DNA of 64,000 nt from Bombyx mori (GCF_030269925.1 NC_085112.1:10045501-10109500); one strand, 5' to 3'; shown: positions 43,886 to 56,010, counted from the stretch's first letter. Numbers and translations are program-made. The notes: a model not told the origin generated them from the sequence alone.

Positions 43886-44233
43886 AACCTATGTATGTCA
43901 GTTCTAGTGCTTCTCTATGTCATTACATTTGCCAACATACTATCGGGTTGACACGCCTTTGTATTACGCGCATTCAGCTGTGGGTTAAATAAAAACCGGG
44001 CTTTGCGGAATGTGAAAAAAATACACTGCGCGCAACCATCCTTTTAGGCATTTTCTTTTAGGAATATTTAAACATTTGCACAACGTTTTCGGTAAGATTT
44101 TAAAACATCGTGTTCCCTTTTTATTTTTAAAACTAGCTGTGTCCCGCGATGTTACCCGCGGTTATTGTCGTACCGCGGGTGACGCAACGGGGCAAAGCTA
44201 GTCTAGAAAAAGTAGCCTAAGTTACTCCTTATA

Positions 44234-44673
44234 TTTATTTATTTTATTGCTGAGATGAATGGACGAGCTCACAGCCCACCTGGTGCTAAGTGGTTACTGG
44301 AGCCCATAGACATCTACAACGTAAATGCGCCACACGCCTTGAGATATAGTTCTAAGGTCTCAGTATAGTCACAACGGCTGCCCCACCCTTCAAACCGAAA
44401 CGCATTACTACTTCACGGCAGAAATAGGCGGGGCGGTGGTACCTACCCGTGCGGACTCACAAGAGGTCCTACCACCAGTAATTACGCAAATTATAATTTT
44501 GCGGGTTTGATTTTTATTGCACGATGTTATTCCTTCACCGTGGAAGTCAATCGTGAACATTTGTTGAGTATGTATTTCATTAGAAAAATTGGTACCCGCC
44601 AGCGGGATTCGAACACCGGTGCATCGCTCGATACGAATGCACCGGACGTCTTATTATTTAAGCCACGACGACT
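44234..44673 (-). mobile_element. Full-length Bm1 SINE
   Basis: Minus-strand complete copy: A tail at 44234, body, spacer, B box and head ending at GCCACGACGAC. Confidence 0.93.
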
Positions 44674-44745
44674 CAATATCATCAGCTACCTATCAGTGAA
44701 AGTCCCGTCAAAATCGGTCCAGCCGTTCTAGAGATTAGCCCGAAC

Positions 44746-44793
44746 AAACAGACAGGCAGACAAACAGACAGGCAGACAAACAGACAGATAGAC
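44746..44793 (+). repeat. Three tandem 16-bp units
   Basis: AAACAGACAGGCAGAC occurs twice, followed by a third copy with two changes. Confidence 0.85.
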
Positions 44794-45257
44794 GAAATTT
44801 AAAAAAAATGTTATTTTGGTATATTACGTACCGTGTATACATACTTACGCATTTAGTAAAAAGTGGTGATTTTATTATTACGAACAGACACACCAATTTT
44901 ATTTATTTGTATATATTATTATGATGCTTTCAATTTGATTTTGTACATGTGAGAGATTCTATAAAATTTTGAGAATATTGAAGATAAAATGAATATTAGA
45001 AGAATATTGAAAGCTTTCTATATAAATATGTCAGTGTTTGTTCCGATTCCACATCTTTAGCTCACAGCGAACGCTTAGAAATTCCACCGATATTAATATT
45101 AGTTTCAACATAGGATGATTAAATTTCTAGGAGTTCGCTTTGAGGATGTTTGCAGTTTCGAAAAAGAGAATACAGGAAAGATATTAAAATCCAATCTCTT
45201 ACTTTTCTTTTCTTAATAGTTTCTTTTCTTAATCCACAGTTTTAAAAATACTAGTGA

Positions 45258-45365
45258 TTTTTTTTTTATTGCTTAGATAAGTGGACTAGCTCACGGCCCA
45301 CTGTTACTGGAGCCCATAGACATCTACAAGGTAAATGCCGCCACCCACTTTGAGACATGAGTTCT
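45258..45365 (-). mobile_element. Bm1 SINE 3' fragment, first of a pair
   Basis: T-rich end, TTGCTTAGATAAGTGGAC through GAGACATGAGTTCT, where the next copy starts. Confidence 0.85.
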
Positions 45366-45582
45366 TTTTTTATTGCTTAATTGGGTGGACCAACTCACAG
45401 CCCTCCTGGTTTTAAGTGGTTACCGGAGCCCATAGATATCTACAACGTAAATGCGCCACCCACCTTGAGATATAAGTTCTAAGGCGGCCCCACCCTTCAA
45501 ACCGAAGCGCATTACTGCTTCACGGCAGAACTAGGCGGGGTGGTGGCACCTACCCGTGCGGACTCACAAGAGGTCCTACCAG
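45366..45582 (-). mobile_element. Bm1 SINE, second of a pair
   Basis: Starts with a T-rich tail directly at the breakpoint of the first copy and runs to GGTCCTACCAG. A block between TTCTAAGG and CGGCCCCACCC is deleted. Confidence 0.85.
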
Positions 45583-47520
45583 TTTTAAGTCCTCACAATC
45601 TTTATACTAGAACGGCTGCTCCAAATTCTAATTTTTTAACAAAACAGCGGTCGATTAACATAGCCCTTCGTTTCTAAATCCTAGAACGCCCAAAATAGTT
45701 AAACAACGCTATGTAAATATCGCCTCAATAAGGCCCAGTTTAAACGCAATGCGTTCGAAAGCGTAGTAATAACACGCACCTTATTAAGTGTGCCGAGAAA
45801 CGACGTGTACGGCCTTAATTTAAAGCAAAGTTATTAAAATTTAATAACAAAGCCCACGAGTGTATAATAAAATAAATTACAATGGCAGTTTCCATAAAAT
45901 CAACATTATGTCTCGCAGTTGTTCGGCGAGACGTTTAATTAGTATTAAAATTTAGATTGGGTTGCTTGATCCATGTTAATAATGGCGATGTTTTGAAAGA
46001 AAAAAAAGTATTTTTAATTCTATACATAGTTACATAATTGCTTGAATGCATTTTTAGATAGAGCTGTGAATTGTGTGTGTACCTATTGACACGTTCCGTT
46101 GTAATTTATAATTGTTAAATTTGTGAAATGATTTTTGAAATTTATAGTGAAATAACTGAATACACTAGATAAATGAAGACATAAAGTAAAAATGTTAATT
46201 ATCCAATAACACATTGTAGTAGAAAAACAGAGAAATATGTATACCCTATTCGTATAAAAATTGAGATTTTCATGTACGATATTTTCAATCATTCGTTTTA
46301 AAGTTATAGAATTCGGAACACAAAGTAACTTATAAACAAATTAACGTTGTAATTTGTTTGTGTTCATTAATTAACATCAATTAACAAGTTTCGTCATTAA
46401 TCATGGCTCTGCTGGTGACAGAATGACGTATGACGTTGTGGTTCTACTCAATTCTTTGAGTAACTGTAACTTACTTTCTTAGAAACTCATTATTTGTTGG
46501 GAAGTTACGAACAAATCGCCTGATTAAAGAAAAAAAAAGTATTATATGTTTAATTTAATCAGTAGTATATATTAGATTCAATAATTTTAGAATATTATTG
46601 TATCACCAACTAACGACTATTTTATATAATAATATTGTTTGGGCTTGGTTCTTTAGTTTTTAGATTTAGAGCGCAATTGATATGATACTTGGTAATTTGT
46701 TAGGAACTCACCGAAGGTCTGTGTCTTTGTAGTTATAATAATATTTTGTAGCACTATCTTCCTGGAGTGGCCACTCCTGTCTTCCTTCTTTTTATCTTGA
46801 TGAACACTTTCAGCTTTTTAAGTAATTAATTAGCTGCACTCAATATTCACTACTATTTTTCGCGATCGCACAATTTTGATGGGCACGAATCAAATTCGAC
46901 TTTATAATGACATTGATATAAGAGGGGAAAGAGGCGGGACTATATGGATGCGCTCTCAATTACGTTCAAAGATATTAATGCGATGTGCCCATTGCAGATA
47001 GCGTAAACAAATATAATTATTATGTGAGCAGAAAATCTTGAAGATTTAGTTTGAGTTACGGTTTGGTACAAAAATAGCCACCAAAGATATGACTTGGACC
47101 ACTAAGAAAATGAACAACAGCACGTTCTCGCCATAAGGGCAGAAAGACTGGTGACACCTGAATGACATTTCATAAATTAAAGAAGACACGGAGGTGGTTA
47201 TCGGAGACTATGATATGATCAAAGAGAACGCCACCTTCTGCGTTGGTACATAAGGTCCAACTCACAATTCTAATGTATGATACAGCCGCTGTATAACCAT
47301 ATATAAAACTGCATCAATCAACTCGTATTTTAAAAAACTCATGAAATTCATTCATTCCCACGATTACCAACACAATAACTTCACAACTAGATCAATCAGT
47401 ACTTCCTATTTTTGCCACTAACTAGTTATCGGTTTGATAATCGAGATCACAGTCAAAGAATGTAATCGAAATTTCACTAGTATTTCAAACAACATCAAAC
47501 TCCGCTGATTGTCTATATCT
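45583..47520. other. No recognised gene
   Basis: AT-rich. Frames up to 69 codons, none convincing. Confidence 0.45.
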
Positions 47521-47527
47521 ATACTAG

Positions 47528-47751
47528 TCTATACTAATATTATAAAGAGGAAAGATTTGTTTGTTTGTTTGTTTGTTTCGAATAGGCTCCGAAACTACTG
47601 GACCGATTTGAAAAATTCTTTTTCCATTAGAAGCCGACATTGTCCCTGATGAACATAGGCTACTTTTTTAAAAAAAAAATTTTAATTTTTTTTGTTTTTG
47701 GTTTCATGTGTGTTTTAATGTTTCCGAAGCGAAGCGAGGGCGGGTCGCTAG
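47528..47751 (+). mobile_element. Helitron-like repeat, Lep1-type ends
   Basis: Starts TCTATACTAATATTATAAAG, includes a GTTT microsatellite and GGACCGATTTGAAAAATTCT, and ends GGGCGGGTCG CTAG, then T. 224 bp. Confidence 0.75.
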
Positions 47752-48228
47752 TACTAAAATAAAGAAGATCGAAGCAATGATCACCTTAATTTCTATGGGC
47801 TATCGACGTCAACAGTGACGTCTTTATTCCGTAAGAAAGACGAAAATCCAATGTAAACAGTCTATGTATGCACACTTGACTGGAACATGAGAGAAAACGA
47901 GGTAGCATGTTTGAGGAAGGTTGTCAAGCCGTGTGAACACGCATAGCAAGGCAATTTTGTTTGGCTAAGGAGTTTATCTCACTTAACAGTTCTGTCTGGT
48001 CTCTTCGAGAAAATCTTGAAAATAATTTTGCATTCTAAGTGATAGTCATAGATAAAAGAATTGTAAATATTTTCTTTTAAACGAATTAATTACCATAATA
48101 ATAATATGCTTTTCTAAAGCACCAAAAATTCGAGTGGCAATTACATGTTTTTAATCAATGTTGAAGAAAATATTAAAGTTAGCAAACAAATGATGTTTAT
48201 TACAGAAAGTTTGTATTTTTATATAGCA
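47752..48228. other. No recognised gene
   Basis: Nothing recognised. Confidence 0.4.
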
Positions 48229-48522
48229 CTAGCTGACCCAGCAGACTTCGTAGTGCCTCAATCGATAAATAAAATACCTAAACTTTTGTATAAAATAAAT
48301 ATAAAAAAAAACAAAAGGAATCCGTCCGACGGGGGACACATCAAAGGAAAAACAAAATTGTTATTTTGTATTTAATTCCGAGCATTTTTATATTTAAATC
48401 TACCTTTTACACCTTCTCTGGACTTTCACAAATAATTCAACACCAAAATTAGCCAAATCGGTTCAGCCGTTCTCGAGTTTTAGCGAGACTAATGAACAGC
48501 AATTCATTTTTATATATCTAGA
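48229..48522 (-). mobile_element. Helitron-like repeat, CTAGCTGACCC family
   Basis: CTAG at 48229-48232. Full-length relative to 51829-52120. Confidence 0.65.
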
Positions 48523-49195
48523 TAGATATTAAAGTATAATAAAAAATTCAAATACAAAATTTAATAACAGCAGGACCACTGAATTCAATCGCTTTGGAGG
48601 AAAATTACTTGTACTGCAAATACCATTAGCAAGGCTGCCTGCAATATCTCCGGCGCAGTCAATAAACCCAGTATCGTATCTTGAAGACGTCTTTTTACGG
48701 TGTAAACCTACAGCGAACAAACGTTAGCTCGAACCGATGCGATATAAAAGAGCCGATGTGAGTGCTTTTGCTCCGGGCTTTTAACATGGAGCATGTTAGG
48801 TCTAGACGGAAATTCACACTCGTACGTCTTTCGTCGTTTAAGTATTGGGTTAGTGAAATAATAATAATAATAATATAACTGCCCACCTCGCCGGAGTGTG
48901 TCCTGCCGTCATCCCAGGCGTGGCAGTGTTTGATACATAAAAATAATAATATTTATTCAAGCCTCTTAAAATACAAACACGTACAAAAATTCATACCTAA
49001 CACTAGTATAATAATATACATGGCTTTTTATGAGGTATACAATAACAGTATTCCCTGACTTATGCTAGGAAAACCTGTACAAAAGTCAGTGGTTCAGTGC
49101 TAGATCACCAGGTAAAGTAAGTTAACCAGAAGAGCGATCTGTAAGAATGTAGTACGCACATGTGTGTGTGTGTGTGTGTGTGTATAGCTGTTAAT
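48523..49195. other. No recognised gene; (TG)n microsatellite at 49160-49184
   Basis: Short frames only. The 48930-49140 segment has the look of a dispersed repeat but I cannot name it. Confidence 0.4.
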
Positions 49196-49197
49196 CA

Positions 49198-49515
49198 TTA
49201 TCAGTCGAGTCTAATGGTAGATGCCGAGTATATTCGTACCAAGTGAAGCGACGTTGGTGCTCAAATGCATCGGTTGACACTCTTTTTTCTTCTTCTAACA
49301 AATCGTTCTTGCTTCAGCCATAAATGTGATCCTGGTTTTACAGTGAGATATCCGTTTACAACTAAGATTTACACCTCAAGTGGGTAGCCAACAACTTGAG
49401 GTCTTGAGGTCGATCGACACTATACCGTAAATGCGGCTCCACTGCGACTCCGGTAACCGCTTACCGCAAGATGGACCGTGGGCTCGTTCACCCGTTTAAG
49501 CAATATAAAAAATTT
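49198..49515 (+). mobile_element. Ancient Bm1-related SINE
   Basis: Head-like GTCGAGTCTAATGGTAGATG and GTGCTCAAATGCATCGG, then 3' blocks equivalent to CTCAAGTGGGTAG, CCGGTAACCGCTTA and GTGGGCTCGTTCACCCG, ending GCAATATAAAA. Diverged throughout but in the right order and spacing. Confidence 0.6.
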
Positions 49516-50400
49516 AAATGTAAAAAAAAAATTGTCATCACAACACTCCAATAATCAGCAGCCTCCACGCAACGAGCAGTAGAGCTTTACAACGAAGTTA
49601 TAAGTGACGACTTTCATACTAAACATTTCCCTTGTTTTGTAGCTAACCACTTTAACGGGTACACCGCTTACTAGGACAGATAAAGATTGCAATAAGAAGG
49701 ACGTTTATTACGCTGAGGGGTGAATGACCTCAGGGTCCAGCGGCTACCGGAGACGCATCACCAAGTGAATATCGCCGCCCGCCTTTTTGCCTGATATCAA
49801 AGTCTCCATTATACAATGGCCAAGGTTAAGAGAACCTTCAAACTGATGACTCGCGAATGTTTCGTAGCAAAAAAGTGCAGAAAAAGAACAGCTATCCATG
49901 AGGTCTTACAGCCTTAAAACACCACGAATACCAACAAAAATAAATCTTCTTGTAAAAGCAGAATAGAAATCGATTGTAGCAATTAATATTTCTAAGATTA
50001 TGAAAGTCGAAGGATTAACTCAGGAAAAGTGAGCGCACCATCTCGCTTTCTCTCTCGCATATTCGTACACATACACATGTGCGTCCTTTTCTTTTCATCA
50101 TACCAATATATTTTTATCTAATAACAAAAGCCTTCTGGAACAAAAGCTTCATATTGGAATTTTTTTCGGCTTTATCGAAAAGACAATAAAATCGTTATTT
50201 CCCATTTGGCAAAAGCCGCTGAAAACAGAAACTTCCGGATAATAGTTTCGATGAAATATCTTTATTTCAACGATCATTATCGGAGTGTGGAAACTTTTCC
50301 TATTATTCCTTTAATAATACTTTAAAAAGTGCTGCGTCCGTTTGATTACATTTTTTTTTATCATAAAATCAAAAAAGTCTATATGAGTTCGAAGTTCAAC
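49516..50400. other. No recognised gene
   Basis: A faint Bm1-like relic may lie at 49720-49850. Otherwise unassigned. Confidence 0.35.
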
Positions 50401-50409
50401 TTAACCCGT

Positions 50410-50600
50410 ACATCAGCCTGCTGAGTTTCTTGCTAGATCTTTTCAGCGGATCGCGATTCCGATCCGGTAGTAGATGCATTCGTGAAGCAGCTGCCCTTGA
50501 GTCGTTAGGTCTCGGGCAGCTGTTCAAAGCAAATCCCACACCTCCTGGCTGAGCCCGTACTCACCCCACCAGTCCTGGTGAAACTGGAAAGGTCTTCGGA
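50410..50600 (+). mobile_element. Jockey-type 3' repeat, diverged
   Basis: CTGCTGAGTTTCTTGC, GATCGCGATTCCGATCCGG and CTGGAAAGGTCTTCGG blocks are shared with 26098-26260 and 38510-38675. Confidence 0.55.
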
Positions 50601-50627
50601 CAACCAGTAATCTTTTGCTTTAAATAA

Positions 50628-50735
50628 AAAGGTGGGTAGCATTAACGTGGTTGATGTCTATGAGCTCCGGTGACTACTTGACACCAGCTAGGTCGTGAAC
50701 TCGTCTATCTATTGAAGCAATAAAATAAATACGTT
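50628..50735 (+). mobile_element. Diverged Bm1 3' end
   Basis: AGGTGGGTAGCATTAACG, GATGTCTATGAGCTCCGG, ACACCAGCTAGGTCGTGAAC, GAAGCAATAAAATAAAT. Confidence 0.7.
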
Positions 50736-51210
50736 ATTAGAACCCTTAGAAGTCACAGCCTGAATGTCGCCAGCAGCAGCAAAAACGTGCATTATTGTAT
50801 ATGTATAGTATACACCCGTGCAGTCCTATCAAACTAAAATTTAAACTGAAATAAAAGGTTTTCATTTATATATCCCATTCAATACTATAAAACTAAGCCC
50901 ATTATTTTCCATTCACTAGACCGGTGAAGTTGTTGTGCTTAGTCTCTCAAAGTTGTTTCCGATTTGTTGTTCCACTGCAAACTGTGTCGAGGCTCGCTCA
51001 CAAATTGCAAAACATTTTGTAGCATTCACGAGAACCTTTTAGATAGCTCTAGTTATTGTGTTGCTCGGTTGTCGTGACCCTTGGCCTTAAGGGGCACGGG
51101 CTGGCCATCAGAGGTCCCTACGTCACTGAATAGGGATGTTGTTTCCCAGGAAAACTTATGCTGCTTGGTTGGAGTACCAACTCGTATAAGTTTTAGTTTA
51201 GAAGGTTAGT
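50736..51210. other. No recognised gene; GC-richer patch 51060-51170
   Basis: The patch (GGCACGGGCTGGCCATCAG) looks repeat-derived but was not identified. Confidence 0.35.
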
Positions 51211-51211
51211 G

Positions 51212-51457
51212 TTTTTTTTTTATTGCTTAGATGGGTGGACGAGCTCACAGCCCACCTGGTGATAAGTGGTTACTGGAGTCCATAGACATCTACAACGTAA
51301 ATGCGCCACCCACTTTGAAACATAAGCTCCAAGGTCTCAGGTATAGTTACAACGGCTGCCCCACCCTTCAAACCGAAACGCATTACTGCTTCACGGCAGA
51401 AATAAGCAGGGTGGTGGTACCTACCCACGCGGACTCTCAAGAGATCTTACCACCAGT
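51212..51457 (-). mobile_element. Bm1 SINE, 5'-truncated
   Basis: Nearly consensus body on the minus strand, T-rich end at 51212. Confidence 0.92.
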
Positions 51458-51828
51458 TAGAATACCTGTTAGAACGGGACCTATCTGATTATATTTCGAT
51501 TTTTTATTTATTATAAGAGTAAAGTCGCGCTCTTCTCCTAGTATTCGACACGAGGCAAACTCTGTTAGATTAATGTTAGTAAATGTTCCGATAGCTTTTG
51601 TTAAGACATTGAGAGAATGTGCGAATCTTCGCGGAGCTTAGTGTTTAATGTTATTTGATGACACTTTTTGCTATCGGAAAACGTTTCAGTCGTTAAATCT
51701 TCTTCAAAAAATATGTGTGTCTTCCTTTTTGTTTGTCTGGTCATAAATATAATTGTATCTGTAACTGCTAAAGTTAGTAATAACGTTTCTCAGTTCGGTT
51801 TCTTGGGCTTGCATATTTTTTTTATATA
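51458..51828. other. No recognised gene
   Basis: Nothing recognised. Confidence 0.4.
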
Positions 51829-52120
51829 CTAGCTGACCCGGCAGACTTCATAGTGCCTCAGTCGATAAATAAAACACCTAAACTTTTGTATAAAATAAAC
51901 TTAAAACAAACAAAAGGAATCCGTCCGACGGGGGACACATCAAAGGAAAAACAAAATTGTTATTTTTATTTAATTCCGAGCATTTTTATATTTAAATCTA
52001 CCTTTTACACCTTCTCTGGACTTTCACAAATAATTCAAGACCAAAATTAGCCAAATCGATCCAGCCGTTCTCGAGTTTTAGCGAGACTAACGAACAGCAA
52101 TTCATTTATATATATATAGA
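51829..52120 (-). mobile_element. Helitron-like repeat, CTAGCTGACCC family
   Basis: The best-preserved copy of this family: CTAG at 51829-51832, minus-strand 5' end TCTATATATATAAATG. About 292 bp. Confidence 0.7.
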
Positions 52121-52850
52121 TTACAGCATTTAAATACACGTCCCCGTTGTGAAACAGAAACACGAAATTCAAAGATTACCTAATTTGTACCTGTACTTGG
52201 TAATCTAATTATCAAATAATAAACTGTTAAGTCTGTGCTTATATATAGAGCGTGTGTTAAATTATGTAGGGTGATAATTATTAACAAGACACGACAGTTT
52301 GCAATCTGTTTATTATAATATGAATACTCGACACAGACTGAACTAAGTTAAGTCCGCTACAAAATATAAATTGTGAATTAACAAAGCTATCAATTTTAGG
52401 CTAGGCAATGGACGTTTTTTTTTCTTTCATGAAATTAAATGAATGTGCCAAAATGTAACCCGAATCAAAGGCCTAATTGACAATGAAGGCTAATAAAATC
52501 ATCCAATACTTAATAATATTCGAAAGCGCTTTTAGCCAACTCGTGGTTATTTATTGCGAATCTCAAACGATTTACTTTGACAGCACGAAGCTAGCATTTT
52601 AGCGAACACCTTCATTTGAATGCAACACATAGCCCCGAGGAAAATCGAGAGCATTGACGATAAATTTTATTTGGAACTGCAAATCAAAGTTTAGTATGAG
52701 AAATCCCGCAACCACCTGCATATCAGCAAATTCATTAAATTTGCTGATATGATTTTTATAACACGATCTCACGGCAAAGGAATCTCTACGAAACATAATG
52801 TGTAAATCATTTGTGAATATTCGTTCATTGTGATATTATATACTTCATCT
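52121..52850. other. No recognised gene
   Basis: Contains the hairpin at 52719-52751, otherwise unassigned. Confidence 0.4.
52719..52751. repeat. 14-bp perfect hairpin
   Basis: CATATCAGCAAATT (52719-52732) pairs with 52738-52751 around a 5-base loop. Confidence 0.8.
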
Positions 52851-52854
52851 TATC

Positions 52855-52960
52855 AACATCATCATCCTCAGTCTTTAGTCCTACTGCTAGGCATAGGTCT
52901 TCTCTTTTTATGCCATAATATCGTCCGAAATTCCCATCCACGTCGCTCATAGACGTCAGC
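52855..52960 (-). mobile_element. RTE-type LINE 3' end
   Basis: On the minus strand it contains ATTATGGCATAAAAAG and AGACCTATGCCTAGCAGTAG and ends in a GATGATGATG tail. It matches the plus-strand copy at 63225-63412. Confidence 0.6.
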
Positions 52961-52999
52961 AATTCCAAACCCACAGCTAAGTCGCTGCATCCCATTGAT

Positions 53000-53200
53000 T
53001 ACTCTCCGCAAGCCTCATTTGAAGACAGACATGTCATAGCGCTCGCGAAAAACCGTGGAGGGGAGCTCATTACAAAGTCGGATATTACGTAGCAGAAAAT
53101 ATATTTTGAAACGCACTGTCGATGAACGCAGCTGTTTCAGATAACATGGATGAACTCTGTTCCGGTGGCAGAAGGTGTGATGGTAAATAGGAGATGGGGG
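53000..53200 (-). pseudogene. LINE ORF2 C-terminus (PSTVFRERYD family)
   Basis: The minus-strand frame contains NRVHPCYLKQLRSSTVRF, then RNIRLCNELPSTVFRERYDM. This is a conserved C-terminal signature of a class of insect non-LTR pol proteins (CR1/L2-like or Jockey-like; clade uncertain). The same family, with its 3' UTR, lies at 63507-63812. Confidence 0.65.
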
Positions 53201-53293
53201 AATCGTCTCGAATAATTCCTCAGAGCACTCCCTATGGAACATACGCTACAAAACAGAGAGAACCGAAGTCCCTCCTCAGAACCAGAGGCTCCA

Positions 53294-53474
53294 AGCGATC
53301 TGGTATACTCCTATATTTACTAAATTTTTTCCACATTCTTTTTTCCTTGAAATTTTATTCATCATTTACTTTGTGAAAGCGAGCCTAGCGATCTGGTATA
53401 CTCCTATATTTACCACATATTTTCCACATTCTTTTTTCCTTAAAATTTTATTCTACATTTACTTTGTGAAAGCG
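53294..53474 (+). repeat. Local tandem duplication, 88-bp unit
   Basis: 53294-53381 and 53387-53474 are two copies starting AGCGATCTGGTATACTCC and ending TTTGTGAAAGCG, with a few substitutions, separated by 5 bases. Confidence 0.9.
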
Positions 53475-53938
53475 CAAATGGGATTATGTTCCTAAAGACT
53501 TTTTAAAAAGTAAAACAACCACTGATTACATTACATACAAATCTGCGAAAAATGTAAACTTTATAACGTCCATGAAATTGGGCTTCTAATATAGTGATAC
53601 CATCTGAGTGGCTGTCACGTCGTCGGTATACTTCGATTTACTAGAGACTTACCGTCTGCAATGCCTTCAGCCAGCTTATTACGATACCATTTGTTATCTT
53701 TGACACAGACGAGAGCTTAGTATCTTATTAACCCTTCAAATGACGAAATACTTGTTTATCTGTTGGAGAAACTTATATGCATCGTGATATCATCCCATTG
53801 GTAAACTGGTTAGTAACGTAAACTATGGAACACAAGTTTGACTACCAGTCGAAGTACGTACCTCTGTTAAGAAATTTTATGTTTGACGAACACCAAATTT
53901 TGTCACAGTTTGAACATTGTACTGATATGTATTTCAGG
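53475..53938. other. No recognised gene
   Basis: Nothing recognised. Confidence 0.4.
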
Positions 53939-54099
53939 TTTTTTTTTTTTATTGCTTAGATGGGTGGACGAGCTCACAGCCCACCTGGTGTTAAGTGGTT
54001 ACTGGAGCCCATAGACATCCACAACGTAAATGCGCCACCCACCTTGAGATATAAGTTCTAAGATCTCAGTATAGTTACAACGGCTGCCCCACCCTTCAA
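53939..54099 (-). mobile_element. Bm1 SINE 3' portion
   Basis: T-rich start, AGATGGGTGGACGAGCTCAC through GGCTGCCCCACCCTTCAA, then an abrupt end. Confidence 0.9.
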
Positions 54100-54630
54100 T
54101 ATATGTATGCCAACAACTATGATATTTCTATCTACGGTATTCATATTTGAATAAAAACTTTTACGTATCATTTGTATCTAATACCTATTTATATGATAAT
54201 TACTCAAAAAATTATTTATCATTGATTTTTGGAGTTTTTTGTGCAGAAATATAATAAATAACAAAGAATGTAGTTGAAAAACACGCTGTAGTAGTAAACC
54301 GCACTTTGACTATGAGTGATCTTGCCCTAGAATGTCACTACCGTTTCTTCCCCTTAGTGTCATAAAAGAAGACTCAGGGATTCATCGGAGAATGTGGATT
54401 AGTGTTTGTTTAGGTATTACACCAAGGCACTACGTTTTACTAGAGGTAATGCGTATTGTAAGACGCTCGGATAGGTATAAACCGTATATTTCCGTCTTTC
54501 CTTGCGTTCCTCTTTGAACTATTTGATCTAATTAACTTTGCTATATCATTCTGTACATTAGACACAACGGTAAATAAAATTAAAAACATTTAATTGAAAA
54601 CAACATTTTGGTTGTTAAAACAGTAGTACG
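54100..54630. other. No recognised gene
   Basis: Nothing recognised. Confidence 0.4.
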
Positions 54631-54632
54631 GT

Positions 54633-54900
54633 AGAGCTAGAAACAAGAATGTCTCGCTATCTCACTCGCACGATTACTTCCCAACCCATATTTTGGAAAC
54701 AGTTTTTTATTAAAATAGTCGTTAATAGTTAGAATTTAAAAAGAGGCAACATCACTATTACCGACAAGAGCTAGAAGCAGGAATATCTCGCTATCTCACT
54801 CGCACGATTACTTCCCAACCAATATTTTGGAAACAGCTTTTTAATAAAATAGTCGTTAATAGTTAGAATTTAAAGAGAGGCAACATCACTATTACCGACA
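54633..54900 (+). repeat. Perfectly phased tandem duplication, two 134-bp units
   Basis: 54633-54766 and 54767-54900 are the same length and differ at seven positions. They begin AGAGCTAGAA and end ATTACCGACA. They contain CTCGCTATCTCACTCGCACG. No open frame runs through both. Confidence 0.93.
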
Positions 54901-55240
54901 TGTAGCTTTCGTGTTAGCCTTCAAAGTTAAACCATTAAACAAGCACCGAAATGCTTTTACAGTACAAACTAGCCGAAGAGTGCTGACTTATCAATAAATC
55001 GAACGAAGCGAGTCGAACTGACTGTTAAAAACTCAGCTGAATTCAGTTCGATTCAGTGTGGAATTTTGCTTCAGGTATTGGCATTACGCTGGCGGAACGT
55101 TAAGATAGAAATAAAAATCTTTCCGAATATTATAAATCTAGAATAATATTAAAACCTATACACTAAAAGAAAAAAAAAAACTTAATAATATAAAAACTTA
55201 TTAATTGATTTGCAATAATATCTTTATCAGCTTTTTCTTT
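54901..55240. other. No recognised gene
   Basis: Nothing recognised. Confidence 0.4.
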
Positions 55241-55243
55241 TAA

Positions 55244-55656
55244 CTAGTGGTCCCGCAGTAGTCAAAATTCGACTATAATTAATTGAAATTATAGATTTGA
55301 ACATTATTCAGGTTCTATTGTTATGGACATTTATACTTCTATAGTCACAGATTTCGCAAAGACTACGCTACAGACAAATAATATTAAACTATTCTAAATT
55401 TGACCACAGACTTTAAGCAATAATAAAAGTCTCACAATAAACAAAGAGTATATATAGGTGTATGTGTCAAATACAGGTAGTGTGTGTAATATTTTTGTTA
55501 TTGATTTAATGTATTATTAATGCATAATAATAAAAAATATCATTCCGCACTCCTTCTCCATATACTCTATAAGTGTGGGAAATTTCATACTCCTCCGTCC
55601 GCGCAATTTTCGTAAAAAGGGGTACAAAGTTTTTGCTTCACGTATTAATATATAGA
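55244..55656 (-). mobile_element. Helitron-like repeat, GCGGGACCACTAG family
   Basis: Minus strand starts TCTATATATTAATACGTG and ends with the hairpin TAGTC-GAATTTT-GACTA, then CTGCGGGAC, CACTAG and T. 413 bp, paired with 43433-43846. Confidence 0.75.
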
Positions 55657-56010
55657 TTAAACATAACATATTGAAAATTCGTTTATTTTACAATTAAATT
55701 AAATATGATAATACTGTGCAATGTACTCCAATAATATAAAACGTTAAATATAAAAAATGAGTTCTTGGAACGTACACAAGGTTTCCATTACTACATATCC
55801 ACAAAAACACGGCCTGGGTATCTGAGGGTACTTTAAACACTTATTTTCAAAAAATCTATTTATTTGCAAAATAATTTCCGCCTTTTACGATTCGAGGTGC
55901 ACTGCGTCTAATAATTTGCGTTAAACTGCAATGTATGTATAGACTTAAAGGAAGTTTGTTATTAAAATTACAAATAACTAAATCGCCTTGTCGTTACCAT
56001 CGTCATTATG
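55657..56010. other. No recognised gene
   Basis: Nothing recognised. Confidence 0.4.

Larger units (their letters stand above)
44133..44793 (-). mobile_element. Helitron-like repeat interrupted by a full Bm1
   Basis: CTAG at 44133-44136 is followed on the plus strand by CTGTGTCCCGCGATGTTACC, and the far side resumes after the Bm1 with CATCAGCTACCTATCAGTG and GGTCCAGCCGTTCTAGAG. It ends in a CAGACAGGCAGACAAA array. Confidence 0.6.
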
